DNA of 64,000 nucleotides, taken from positions 79,006-143,005 of the forward strand of contig JAFZNG010000023.1 in assembly GCA_017551025.1 (NCBI GenBank), written 5' to 3'. Under the pieces are notes generated by a model, which had not been told where the DNA came from, ran no database searches, and saw only the letters and a list, made by a program, of their open reading frames with translations. The stretch is from Paludibacteraceae bacterium. GTDB taxonomy: Bacteria > Bacteroidota > Bacteroidia > Bacteroidales > Paludibacteraceae. Position numbers and translations under genes: made by a program. Numbering within the stretch: position 1 is the stretch's first letter; each line of letters starts with the position of its first letter. Below, piece by piece: positions 17,027 to 25,281 of this stretch.

Positions 17027-18400
17027 TTATTTCTTAATCAGCAGGCGGAAGGCGTCGGCGACACGGCGAACGGGAAGGAGTTCGATCTTGAGTCCCGGGA
17101 CAGTGACCTTCTGACCGGCAGGGATAATAATGCGGCGGAAACCTAATTTCTCTGCCTCGCGGATACGCTGCTCCAGGCGCGCTACGGGACGTATCTCTCC
17201 CGCGAGGCCTACCTCACCCGTCAGACAGGTATCGGGGTCAAGGGCGATATCCATATTCGACGACAAGACAGCCGCCATAACCCCTAAATCGATTGCCGGA
17301 TCATTCACGCGCAAGCCTCCGGCAATATTCAGAAACACATCCTTCTGCAGCAACTTAAACCCTACCCGCTTCTCCAGCACCGCCAGCAACATATTCAGTC
17401 GCCGGCCATCAAAACCCGTGCTGCTGCGTTGCGGCGTACCATACGCCGCACTGCTCACCAGCGCCTGCACCTCGATCATGAAGGGACGCATACCCTCCAC
17501 CGCTGCCGCGATAGCAATGCCGCTCAGTCCCTCACGTGCCGTAGAGAGCAATAATTCCGAAGGATTGGTCACCTCACGGAGACCGTCCTGACGCATCTCA
17601 TAAATACCCAGCTCGGACGTACTGCCAAAGCGGTTCTTCTGCGCCCGCAGCACACGGTACATATGCTGCTGATCACCCTCAAACTGCAGCACCGTATCTA
17701 CGATATGCTCCAGCACCTTCGGACCCGCGAGAGAACCCTCCTTTGTGATATGTCCCACTATGATAAAGGGGATATTCCGACTCTTGGCATAATCCAAGAT
17801 ACGCGTAGCGCATTCGCGCACCTGACTCAGACTACCTACCGACGACTCGACCGCCTCGGTAGCTATGGTCTGGATCGAATCGACCACCACCAAGTCCGGC
17901 TGTAACTCCGTCGCATAATCCAGGATCCGCTCCAGCGAGGTCTCCGCACATATATACAAGTGCTCCGGATTACCCGCCAGACGTTCGGCACGCAGCTTCA
18001 GCTGACGCACACTCTCCTCACCACTGGCATACAAGGTACGACGGTCCTTGAGTTGCAAGAGTACCTGCAGCGCCAATGTCGACTTACCGATTCCCGGTTC
18101 ACCGCCCAGCAGTACCAGACTGCCCGGCACCAATCCACCTCCCAGCACACGGTTCAACTCACCGTTGTGCATGTCGATACGCATCTCCTCCGAAGCCGTA
18201 ACGTCCTGGAGACGTTTCGGCAGACCGGCTTCGCCTGAAAGACCGCCTGCGCTGAAAGACCGCTTCGCTGAAGGACCGCTTCGCTGAAGGACTTCCTCCT
18301 CATATGTCCCCCACTCTCCGCAAACCGGACAACGACCCAAGAGTTGCGGAGCTTTCGCACCGCAATTCACACACACATATTGTACAGAGGATTTCGCCAA
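17027..18400 (-). CDS. radA: DNA repair protein RadA
   Basis: RecA-like ATPase that promotes branch migration in recombination repair. Length 457. C4 zinc finger (C10, C13, C24, C27). Walker A GGEPGIGKST at 99-108. The RadA signature KNRFGST follows the ATPase domain, and a C-terminal Lon-protease-like domain has GGLRVNDPAIDLGV. Odd feature: residues ~36-60, between zinc finger and ATPase, are encoded by four short repeat units (18220-18293) also found between genes. They appear to be a tolerated insertion in a flexible linker. Confidence 0.97.
   Translation of the reverse strand: MAKSSVQYVCVNCGAKAPQLLGRCPVCGEWGTYEEEVLQRSGPSAKRSFSAGGLSGEAGLPKRLQDVTASEEMRIDMHNGELNRVLGGGLVPGSLVLLGGEPGIGKSTLALQVLLQLKDRRTLYASGEESVRQLKLRAERLAGNPEHLYICAETSLERILDYATELQPDLVVVDSIQTIATEAVESSVGSLSQVRECATRILDYAKSRNIPFIIVGHITKEGSLAGPKVLEHIVDTVLQFEGDQQHMYRVLRAQKNRFGSTSELGIYEMRQDGLREVTNPSELLLSTAREGLSGIAIAAAVEGMRPFMIEVQALVSSAAYGTPQRSSTGFDGRRLNMLLAVLEKRVGFKLLQKDVFLNIAGGLRVNDPAIDLGVMAAVLSSNMDIALDPDTCLTGEVGLAGEIRPVARLEQRIREAEKLGFRRIIIPAGQKVTVPGLKIELLPVRRVADAFRLLIKK
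18220..18293. repeat. Four interspersed repeat units inside radA
   Basis: Units gaccggcttcgcctgaaa, gaccgcctgcgctgaaa, gaccgcttcgctgaag and gaccgcttcgctgaag are the reverse complement of the AGCGAAGCGGTC repeats at 12545, 15984, 23265 and 24672. They keep the radA frame open. Confidence 0.75.
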
Positions 18401-18405
18401 TTTTG

Positions 18406-18426
18406 AATTTTTAATTTTTAATTTTT
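18406..18426. repeat. AATTTTT heptamer array between rnz and radA
   Basis: Three exact AATTTTT units occupy the short gap between the two genes. The same heptamer array recurs at 30899-30915 between tetR and tolC genes. Confidence 0.7.
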
Positions 18427-18428
18427 AA

Positions 18429-19235
18429 TTAAAACTCGATCGTTTCGCCCTCGTGGGAAAGACGGGAGTTCGGGAATATCGGTTGGGCTTCGTTGAGAAA
18501 CAATTCATGATCATCCACGCGTGCCGAGTAATGGCCCAGCAGCAGTTGTCCCACCTCCGCCTTCTGGGCGATCGTGGCTGCCTGCGCCGCCGTAGAATGC
18601 ATCACGTTCTTACATAGATGCGCATGCTCGCTCAGGAAAGTCGATTCGTGATAGAGCATATCCACCCCACGCACGCGCTCGACAAGCGTCTCGGTATAAC
18701 GCGTATCCGAACAGTAGGCATACCGACGATGCGGCACGCGCACAAACCCTCCTTCGCCGTCCGGCTGACGATGGATCTCGCTGAATAGGAATCCACAGCA
18801 GGGCACCGTATGCTTCAGCGGTATCGACTCTACCATCACCGTGCGGTCCTCAAAGATCACCTCATGACGGTTGGGATGGATCGGATGAAACACGATCTCG
18901 TACGTATATTCCTCACCGAAATACGTCAACCACGGCCGCAGCAGTCGCTCCAGGTCGGCATGCGCATAGATATGCATCGGCTGCTGACGATGCTGCATCG
19001 AGAGCGTCGAGAGCAGACCGATCAGACCGAAGCAGTGATCGCCATGCAGATGGGAGATGAAGATATTATACAGCCTCGACGTACGTACGCCCAACCGTGC
19101 CATACTGATCTGCACACCCTCGCCGCAATCAATCAAGAAGGATTTATCGCAGAGGTCCAGCACCTGCCCGGAAGGCGAGTTCTGGTACGTCGGGCGGGCA
19201 CTGCCGCAACCTAATATGGTGAGTTTAGCGTTCAA
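18429..19235 (-). CDS. rnz: Ribonuclease Z
   Basis: Metallo-beta-lactamase endonuclease that trims tRNA 3' ends. Length 268, a little shorter than usual (~300). The zinc ligands HLHGDH are at 62-67. Later elements are YCSDTRYTETL, the MLYHESTFL motif and the LLGHYSARVDD tail. It overlaps the DUF4954 gene by 11 bases and precedes radA by 28 bases, so it lies in the dnaN transcript. Confidence 0.95.
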   Translation of the reverse strand: MNAKLTILGCGSARPTYQNSPSGQVLDLCDKSFLIDCGEGVQISMARLGVRTSRLYNIFISHLHGDHCFGLIGLLSTLSMQHRQQPMHIYAHADLERLLRPWLTYFGEEYTYEIVFHPIHPNRHEVIFEDRTVMVESIPLKHTVPCCGFLFSEIHRQPDGEGGFVRVPHRRYAYCSDTRYTETLVERVRGVDMLYHESTFLSEHAHLCKNVMHSTAAQAATIAQKAEVGQLLLGHYSARVDDHELFLNEAQPIFPNSRLSHEGETIEF

Positions 19236-21210
19236 TCTTACTTAGTTTTTCGCGCATGGCGTTGCCGAGGGCGGTCTTGCGGTCGATATGCTCCAGTACG
19301 GCACGGACGAACGAATTATTCTCAAAGCTACCGCGTACGTGCTCGAAGTCGGCCTGACGCTGACGGCTGTCACCGTCCGCACCGAAGCCCGTCTGACTAT
19401 TCAGGTCAAACTCCTTGCGGGCATCGTCATAGACCATACGATCCAGGTCCACGACGGCTTTCTGCCACTCGTCAATCGTGCGGAGCACCTGCTCCACCGT
19501 CACCTCATCTACCTTGCAACCCCATACCTGTTCCAGTTTCTCCAGCGCCCAAGTCCACTCATACGAGTAGTAATGCGCATGCATCTCGCAGAAACGCTCC
19601 TGGATAGCCTCCAGCGAGAGACGACCCTCCTGGATATCGTCGAGCAGACGCGTCACCTCGGAGAGGGGTGCAATGAGTCCCGCGAGGTCGGCCCAGTCGC
19701 CGCTACCTATCTCCGTATCCGGACGCAGGGCGGCACGCATATCCTCAATCGACTTGAGGTCGGCTTTCTCCAGGCGCGATATGAGCGAGTTGCCCAGGAA
19801 CTTCTGAATACCGATGGTATAGAGCGCCTTACCGTGCTGGAGCGAGGAGTTGCGAATCTTACAGTTGTGATAGCCGAAGACTTCGGTATTTGCGCCCGAG
19901 AGTTGTTGCAGTTCCTCCAGTACCTCGCGGCCGTGCCACATTTTCTGGACGGTATAAGGCGAGAGGAGGTTGAAGTTGATCTGGTCGATCTTGTCTGGGT
20001 CCTTGCGGTTGTCACGCTTGGGCCACTTCTGGGCGTCGCGTATAGTACCGACCGTGCGCAGGTTGGCACCCGGCACGAGGAAGGACTCCGACTGGTTCTC
20101 TATGAGGTAGCTAAAGGGCAGTTCGGAGGTATCGGCATGATGGGTATGACGCCCCATGACGAGCGAGAACGCACCTATCTTGCTCGGCCAGAGCAGGTAA
20201 GAGTCGGAGGTGGTCTTCGCGCCACGTTCCGCCAAGCCCTGGTGGATCGGACCGAGTTTATACATATGATTCGACTGGTTGCTACCCGATCCGGCATTCA
20301 GGAACGAGAACATACCGGCGATGAGCAGGGTGGATTTATGATGGGTCACGGTGTACGGGCCGGCAAAGATAGCGCATGCCTCGCCGTGCATACCCTGGCA
20401 GTTGCTAAAGAAGAGCGACTCGCCTGCCGAATAATGCTTATCGAAGATACAGCCCTGACCGACGAAGCACTTGTCCACGAGTGTGGAGTCGCCGATCGAC
20501 ACACCGCTACAGATGATGAAGTCGGTGCATTTCACGCCCGAACCCAGTCGCACGGGTGCGGAGGCATTCGAGAGCACGGAGCCGTTCTTGAGTCGGCTGA
20601 CACCCGAGAGCACGGCGCAGTCGCCGATGCGGGTATTCTTGATCGTGCCACAATTGAGGATACGTACGTTCTCGCCTATCTCGCCCATCGCGCTGCGCTG
20701 ACGATCGGCATAGTCGTCGATCATGCGTTCGAGTGCGGCGATCAGTTGCGGACGATGGCGATAGAGCGTCATCACGTACGCCAGACTGGCCGAGAGACGG
20801 TCGAAGATAGGTATCTCGCGTCCCCCACCCTCGTTCATCACCGCCACACGCACACCGTTACCGAAACTCGTCTCGCCGTCCACGAGGATGGCATTGATAT
20901 TCTCGATACATGTGCCGCGACCGATGCGGTAGTTAGCGATATAGTTGTTGATATTATAGAGACGTACATCGTCGCCTATCTCCACGTTGTGGAGCATGGC
21001 ATGGTAAATACCCGAAGGCACCGTGATGCCACCCGGCAACTCAAAGCCGCCGTCGAAGCGACCCATCTTAACCGTACCGGAGAAACGAACGTCCTCCACG
21101 CACTCGGCGCGGAAACCGTCACGCACCAGCACCTGGCTCCAGTCGGTAGCCGAACAGCCCTGCTCACGCAGTTGGTGCTGCTCGATATCTGTTAGTGGTC
21201 TGTAATCCAT
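19225..21210 (-). CDS. DUF4954 family protein (left-handed beta-helix)
   Basis: 661 residues. Begins MDYRPLTDIEQHQLREQGCS, the DUF4954 pattern. The middle has hexapeptide-type imperfect repeats (IGDDVRLYNINNYIANYRIG, IGRGTCIEN, IGDSTLVDKCFVGQG) that build a left-handed parallel beta-helix, as in acyl/nucleotidyl transferases. The C-terminus is helical. A sugar-nucleotide or acyltransferase role is often supposed for this family but is unproven. It sits 3 bases after the exonuclease gene. Confidence 0.9.
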   Translation of the reverse strand: MDYRPLTDIEQHQLREQGCSATDWSQVLVRDGFRAECVEDVRFSGTVKMGRFDGGFELPGGITVPSGIYHAMLHNVEIGDDVRLYNINNYIANYRIGRGTCIENINAILVDGETSFGNGVRVAVMNEGGGREIPIFDRLSASLAYVMTLYRHRPQLIAALERMIDDYADRQRSAMGEIGENVRILNCGTIKNTRIGDCAVLSGVSRLKNGSVLSNASAPVRLGSGVKCTDFIICSGVSIGDSTLVDKCFVGQGCIFDKHYSAGESLFFSNCQGMHGEACAIFAGPYTVTHHKSTLLIAGMFSFLNAGSGSNQSNHMYKLGPIHQGLAERGAKTTSDSYLLWPSKIGAFSLVMGRHTHHADTSELPFSYLIENQSESFLVPGANLRTVGTIRDAQKWPKRDNRKDPDKIDQINFNLLSPYTVQKMWHGREVLEELQQLSGANTEVFGYHNCKIRNSSLQHGKALYTIGIQKFLGNSLISRLEKADLKSIEDMRAALRPDTEIGSGDWADLAGLIAPLSEVTRLLDDIQEGRLSLEAIQERFCEMHAHYYSYEWTWALEKLEQVWGCKVDEVTVEQVLRTIDEWQKAVVDLDRMVYDDARKEFDLNSQTGFGADGDSRQRQADFEHVRGSFENNSFVRAVLEHIDRKTALGNAMREKLSKIER

Positions 21211-21213
21211 TCT

Positions 21214-21972
21214 TTAGGAAGCGTAGATACGCGTAAATACTTGTTTGGTATAAGCCGGGAAATCGGTATTCATCAACCAGGCATAATAACTCGGGTCGCG
21301 ACGGAAGACGTCCTTCACGCGCAAGCCCTTGTGCTTACCGAAGTTGAAGACCTCCTCGCCCTGTGCATCATAGGCGATACGTCCGGCGAAGTCGGCAAAC
21401 TGCACCTGACCGCGAGTATATTCGTCGAGTGCCTCCACCGTATCCGGTACGTCCTCGTAGCGCTCCAGCTGGGCCATCAGCACCTCGTAGGTAGCCATCG
21501 TATCGGCCTGCGCGGAGTGAGCATCGTCCAGGTTCTTGCCGCAGTAGAACTTATACGCAGCCGTGAGGTTGCGCGGCTCCTGCTTCTTGAAGATAGCGAA
21601 GGCATCCACCAGCTTCTTTTGCTTGAGGTCGATATTGACTTTCGCACGCAGCATCTCCTCGGCCAACAGCGGCACATCGAAGAAGTTGCTATTATAGCCT
21701 GCCAGGTCGCTGTCCTCGATCACGGCGGCAATCTCCGGCGCAATCTGCTCGAAGCGCGGACAGTCGCGCACATCTTCGTCCGTAATGCCATGCACCGCCG
21801 TAGCTTCGGCCGGAATAGGCATACCCGGATTCACACGCAAGGTCTTACCCTCAGCGTTGCCGTTGGGGAAGACCTTGTAATAACTGATTTCTACGATACG
21901 ATCCGTACCGATATTGATGCCCGTGGTCTCCAGATCGAAGAACACCAACGGACGCGTGAGTTTCAGCTTCAT
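21214..21972 (-). CDS. DnaQ-like 3'-5' exonuclease
   Basis: 252 residues, DEDDh exonuclease. ExoI is FFDLETTG (D13, E15). ExoII is YNSNFFDVPLL. ExoIII is DDAHSAQADTMAT. The C-terminal ~70 residues (VFNFGKHKGLRVKDVF, then DPSYYAWLM) are a small domain typical of Bacteroidota PolIII-epsilon-like proteins. It is placed 3 bases after dnaN, so a proofreading or repair role with the sliding clamp is plausible. Confidence 0.93.
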   Translation of the reverse strand: MKLKLTRPLVFFDLETTGINIGTDRIVEISYYKVFPNGNAEGKTLRVNPGMPIPAEATAVHGITDEDVRDCPRFEQIAPEIAAVIEDSDLAGYNSNFFDVPLLAEEMLRAKVNIDLKQKKLVDAFAIFKKQEPRNLTAAYKFYCGKNLDDAHSAQADTMATYEVLMAQLERYEDVPDTVEALDEYTRGQVQFADFAGRIAYDAQGEEVFNFGKHKGLRVKDVFRRDPSYYAWLMNTDFPAYTKQVFTRIYAS

Positions 21973-21975
21973 ACC

Positions 21976-23100
21976 TTAATCATTCAGCAGCATCGGCATG
22001 AGCAACATGAGCAACTCCTGACCCTCTTGCTCCTCGCTCGGCAGGATCAGACCGGCACGTGCGGGATCAGCCAGACGAATCAGTACGTCGTTGGACGATA
22101 CAGCCTGCAGGATCTCGATGAAGAACGGTGCCTTAAAACCGATAGCCATCGGCGTACCGCTATAGTTGCAAGCGATGGTCTCCTCAGCCGAAGTCGAGAA
22201 GTCGATATCCTGAGCCGAGATCTTGATGCAGTTCTCGCTCAGCGCCAGCTTCAGCAGCGACGTACCCGAGTTAGCGAATACGGCTACGCGCTTACAAGCG
22301 TTGACGATAGTCTGACGATCTACAGTCACCTCGTTCTGGTTGTTCTGCGGGATAACGGCATTGTAGTTGGGGAAGCGGCCCTCGATCTGGCGGCACACGA
22401 TCTCGGTGCGACCGAACAGGAAGCGGGCATTCTTCTGGCCGAAACGAATCACGGCCTCGTCCTCCTCCTTACCCAGGATAGCACGCAGGATGGTAGCGGG
22501 CTTCTTAGGCAGGATAAAGCTCTGAGGCGTCACGCCCTTGATCGTATAGTTGATATAGCGAACCAGACGGTGTGCATCCGTAGCCACCATGGTCAGCTGC
22601 TGCTCGTTCAGATCGAACAATATACCGTTCATCACCGGACGCAGTTCATCGTCAGCGGTGCAGAAGATGGTCTTGTTGATCGCATCGAGCAGGGTCTGTG
22701 CGGGCATCGAGAAGCGATTTACGTCGTCCTCCTCTGCCGGCATTTCGGGATACTCCTGACCGGCAACACCTACAAACGAGTACGTACCGTTCGACGAGGT
22801 GATGTTCACGCCGAAGTTCTGCTCGTCGATTTCGAAGCTCAGCGGCTGCTCCGAGAACTCCTTCAGCGTGTCGAGCAGCAGCTTCGCACCACTGGCTACC
22901 TTACCTTCACCCTGTGCGTTTTCTACTTCGAGCGAGGTGCGGATCGTGGTCTCACCGTCCGAAGCGGTCAGCGTGAGCACGTTGCCCTGGAGGTCAAACA
23001 ATACATCTTCGAGGATGGCGAGACTGTTCTTCGCCATGATAACACGGCTCACTGCCTGCAACTGAGCAAACAATTTCGAGCTGGATACATTAAATTTCAT
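21976..23100 (-). CDS. dnaN: DNA polymerase III beta sliding clamp
   Basis: 374 residues, full length. Forms the ring that tethers the replicative polymerase. Three clamp domains are recognisable. MKFNVSSSKLFAQLQAVSRV opens domain I. Near the C-terminus of domain II come LNEQQLTMVATDAHRL and the following strand. AIGFKAPFFIEILQAVSSND and the LMLLMPMLLND tail close domain III. First gene of the dnaN - exonuclease - DUF4954 - rnz - radA operon, with a clear promoter at 23159-23189. Confidence 0.97.
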   Translation of the reverse strand: MKFNVSSSKLFAQLQAVSRVIMAKNSLAILEDVLFDLQGNVLTLTASDGETTIRTSLEVENAQGEGKVASGAKLLLDTLKEFSEQPLSFEIDEQNFGVNITSSNGTYSFVGVAGQEYPEMPAEEDDVNRFSMPAQTLLDAINKTIFCTADDELRPVMNGILFDLNEQQLTMVATDAHRLVRYINYTIKGVTPQSFILPKKPATILRAILGKEEDEAVIRFGQKNARFLFGRTEIVCRQIEGRFPNYNAVIPQNNQNEVTVDRQTIVNACKRVAVFANSGTSLLKLALSENCIKISAQDIDFSTSAEETIACNYSGTPMAIGFKAPFFIEILQAVSSNDVLIRLADPARAGLILPSEEQEGQELLMLLMPMLLND

Positions 23101-23158
23101 ATGCGTAAATTCTTTAAATTATTTTGTCGCGATAAGGGCTAACCGTTTAATTAGCGTG

Positions 23159-23189
23159 CAAAATTACAAATAAAATCCCACATACGCAA
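23159..23189 (-). promoter_or_regulatory. Promoter for dnaN operon
   Basis: TTG (23189-23187), 20-base spacer, TAATTTTG (23166-23159). The leader is ~50 bases. Confidence 0.78.
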
Positions 23190-23218
23190 ATATTTTTATA
23201 TATTTTCAGAAAATATAG

Positions 23219-23248
23219 AAAAAATCCCACCCTTAAGGCAGGATTTTT
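23219..23248 (-). terminator. Terminator after ruvB
   Basis: Minus strand AAAAATCCTGCC-TTAA-GGGTGGGATTTTTT: a stem ending in a U run, 40 bases downstream of the ruvB stop. Confidence 0.75.
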
Positions 23249-23264
23249 GTCTTTTATCTTTCGA

Positions 23265-23290
23265 CTTTGAGCGAAGCGGTCTTTCGACTA
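23265..23290. repeat. Interspersed repeat at the ruvB 3' end
   Basis: One unit, gactttgagcgaagcggtct followed by ttcgac, preceded by CTTTT/CTTTC heptamer-like runs. It overlaps the ruvB stop codon, so the last ruvB codons may derive from the repeat. Confidence 0.7.
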
Positions 23291-24304
23291 GAACATCGAC
23301 TGTTGTCCGTCTCGCGAGAAGGGCGTCTTGCCCAGATGACGGTAGGCCAGTTCCGTGGCTTCGCGTCCACGTGGCGTACGCTTGATGAAGCCCTCCTTGA
23401 TCAGGTACGGCTCGTAGACATCCTCTATCGTACCGGCGTCCTCACCCATAGCCGTGGCGATCGTATTCAGACCTACCGGTCCGCCGCGGAACTTATCAAT
23501 AATGGTGAGCAGCAGTTTGTTGTCGATCTGATCCAGACCGAAGGTATCGATATTGAGTGCCTCCAGGGCATACTGAGCGATTTCCAAGTCGATACGGCCG
23601 TCGCCCTTGACCTGGGCGAAGTCACGCACACGACGCAGCAGCGCATTCGCGATACGCGGCGTACCACGACTGCGACGGGCGATCTCGCCGGCAGCTTTCT
23701 CGTTGATCTCCACGCCCAGCAGACGTGCCGAACGCTTCACGATACCCGCCAGGATATCTGCATCGTAGTACTCCAGGTGGCAGTTGATACCGAAGCGTGC
23801 CCGAAGGGGCGAGGTCAAGAGGCCGCTACGCGTCGTCGCACCGATCAGCGTGAAGCGGTTCAGATCAATCTGTATCGTGCGTGCCGAAGGACCCTTATCG
23901 ATCATGATATCGATGCGATAGTCTTCCATAGCCGAGTAGAGGTATTCCTCTACCACAGGGCTCAGACGGTGGATCTCATCGATAAAGAGCACATCGTTGG
24001 TCTCCAGCGAAGTAAGCAGTCCCGCCAGGTCGCCCGGCTTGTCGAGTACCGGACCGGAGGTCACCTTAAATCCCACGCCCAGTTCGTTGGCGATGATATT
24101 ACTCAGCGTCGTCTTACCCAGACCCGGAGGACCGAACAATAAGACATGATCCAGACTCTCGCCACGCAGTTTGGCGGCCTCTACGAAGATCTTCAGATTA
24201 GAGGTCACTTTGCTCTGTCCGGCAAAGTCAGCGAAACGTAGGGGACGCAGGGCATTATCCTGCTCCTTCTCCGTCATTTGATTTCGGATATCGAATTCAC
24301 TCAT
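23288..24304 (-). CDS. ruvB: Holliday junction branch migration ATPase RuvB
   Basis: 338 residues. Walker [16 protein letters not shown], Walker [13 protein letters not shown], sensor [18 protein letters not shown], and the C-terminal winged helix with [22 protein letters not shown]. Drives branch migration with RuvA. Its start overlaps the ABC ATPase gene by 4 bases, which places it at the end of the TetR/efflux transcript, an uncommon setting for a recombination gene. Confidence 0.97.
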   Translation of the reverse strand: MSEFDIRNQMTEKEQDNALRPLRFADFAGQSKVTSNLKIFVEAAKLRGESLDHVLLFGPPGLGKTTLSNIIANELGVGFKVTSGPVLDKPGDLAGLLTSLETNDVLFIDEIHRLSPVVEEYLYSAMEDYRIDIMIDKGPSARTIQIDLNRFTLIGATTRSGLLTSPLRARFGINCHLEYYDADILAGIVKRSARLLGVEINEKAAGEIARRSRGTPRIANALLRRVRDFAQVKGDGRIDLEIAQYALEALNIDTFGLDQIDNKLLLTIIDKFRGGPVGLNTIATAMGEDAGTIEDVYEPYLIKEGFIKRTPRGREATELAYRHLGKTPFSRDGQQSMF

Positions 24305-24987
24305 AAGGTTTTTTCGTGGAATAGGGTTTCCAAATCAGGTATTTCGTTAATTAGCTTGTCGGCTTTTATCTCGCCATGGTCCAGTATCACGACGCGGTCG
24401 CACATCTCTCGCACCTCCTGCATGATATGCGTGGAGAGGATCACGGTGAGCGGTGAGCGGTTATCGGTTACGGGACCGTGTGCCAGGTCGCGTATCAGGC
24501 TGCGAATCTCCACCAGTTGGTTGGGATCCAGACCCGTCGTAGGTTCGTCCAGAATCAGCAATTCGGGTTCTCCCAGCAGTGCCTGTGCCAGCCCCACACG
24601 CTGACGATACCCCTTACTCAGTTCGCGGATATGCTTATGCGCCTCCGGCGTAAGACCTACACGCTCGATGAGACTTTCTACTTTGAGCGAAGCGGTCTTT
24701 CTACTTTGAGCGCCAGCGGTCAGCGAATGCATGAATTGCAAATATTCAGCCACGTACATCTCCTCGTACAGCGGGTTTTGCTCCGGCAGGTAGCCGATAC
24801 GTTTCGGTACGCTGACCGCACCGCTGTCGGCACGCCAGAGACCGATCAGTATCTTCATCAGGGTCGACTTGCCGGCACCGTTCGGACCCAGCAAACCCAG
24901 CACCTGACCCTCCGGAATCTCGAGCGTCACGTCACGCAGCACTTGCTGCTGACCAAAGGATTTATTGATATGTTCCAGACGTATCAT
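24301..24987 (-). CDS. ABC transporter ATP-binding protein (GldA-like)
   Basis: 228 residues. Walker [10 protein letters not shown] (34-42), signature [17 protein letters not shown] (from 123), Walker [14 protein letters not shown] (from 143), switch His in STHIMQEV. Closest in pattern to GldA-type ATPases. Two in-frame repeat insertions are visible. Residues ~88-105 ([17 protein letters not shown]) come from two interspersed units, and [11 protein letters not shown] before the H-loop comes from a heptamer array. No permease gene is adjacent. Coupled to ruvB (4-base overlap) and directly adjoining the PII-like gene. Confidence 0.93.
   Translation of the reverse strand: MIRLEHINKSFGQQQVLRDVTLEIPEGQVLGLLGPNGAGKSTLMKILIGLWRADSGAVSVPKRIGYLPEQNPLYEEMYVAEYLQFMHSLTAGAQSRKTASLKVESLIERVGLTPEAHKHIRELSKGYRQRVGLAQALLGEPELLILDEPTTGLDPNQLVEIRSLIRDLAHGPVTDNRSPLTVILSTHIMQEVREMCDRVVILDHGEIKADKLINEIPDLETLFHEKTL
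24443..24470. repeat. Heptamer array inside the ABC ATPase gene
   Basis: Four 7-base units: acggtga, gcggtga, gcggtta, tcggtta. They encode the NRSPLT-type stretch just before the H-loop. Confidence 0.7.
24672..24723. repeat. Two interspersed repeat units inside the ABC ATPase gene
   Basis: Tandem 23-base units ctactttgagcgaagcggtc and ctactttgagcgccagcggt (each shown without its last bases), in frame with the ATPase. Confidence 0.8.
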
Positions 24988-25281
24988 CTATACCGTAGCT
25001 TCAATTGGCCAAACAAAAGCACGTACACCCACTTCCTCGTTACGCATATCGAGTTTCTTCACCGCCTCCAGCAGCGGTGCTACCTGCTCATCCTCCACAA
25101 TCGTGATGACACAACTGTTCATCTCCGGCCAGGCATGCGTACCACGGTGGGGTTCACCACCGTTGGTTCCGCGTCCCTGCACCTGCTCAAAGAAGGTAAA
25201 ACCACGTACGTTCAGCATATCCAGCAAGTACTCTACTCGCTCCGTATTCGCCTGATTAAATACAATCATTACACTCTTCAT
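24988..25281 (-). CDS. PII-like small protein of efflux operon
   Basis: 97 residues with a ferredoxin-like pattern (MKSVMIVFNQANTERVEYLL, then a Gly-rich T-loop-like stretch GRGTNGGEPHRGTHAWPEMN, then CVITIVEDEQVAPLLEAVKK). This resembles P-II/GlnB-type or CutA-like trimeric signalling proteins. It overlaps the RND gene by 4 bases and ends exactly where the ABC gene begins. A regulatory role on efflux or metal sensing is possible; the ligand is unknown. Confidence 0.7.
   Translation of the reverse strand: MKSVMIVFNQANTERVEYLLDMLNVRGFTFFEQVQGRGTNGGEPHRGTHAWPEMNSCVITIVEDEQVAPLLEAVKKLDMRNEEVGVRAFVWPIEATV

Noticed and set aside
19288-23142. Long plus-strand open frames of ~630 residues opposite DUF4954 and dnaN/exonuclease (19288-21195, 21241-23142)
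   Set aside because: They are antisense to clearly conserved minus-strand genes, and their translations are low-information (Arg/His/Leu-rich) with no domain. They are by-products of codon bias.
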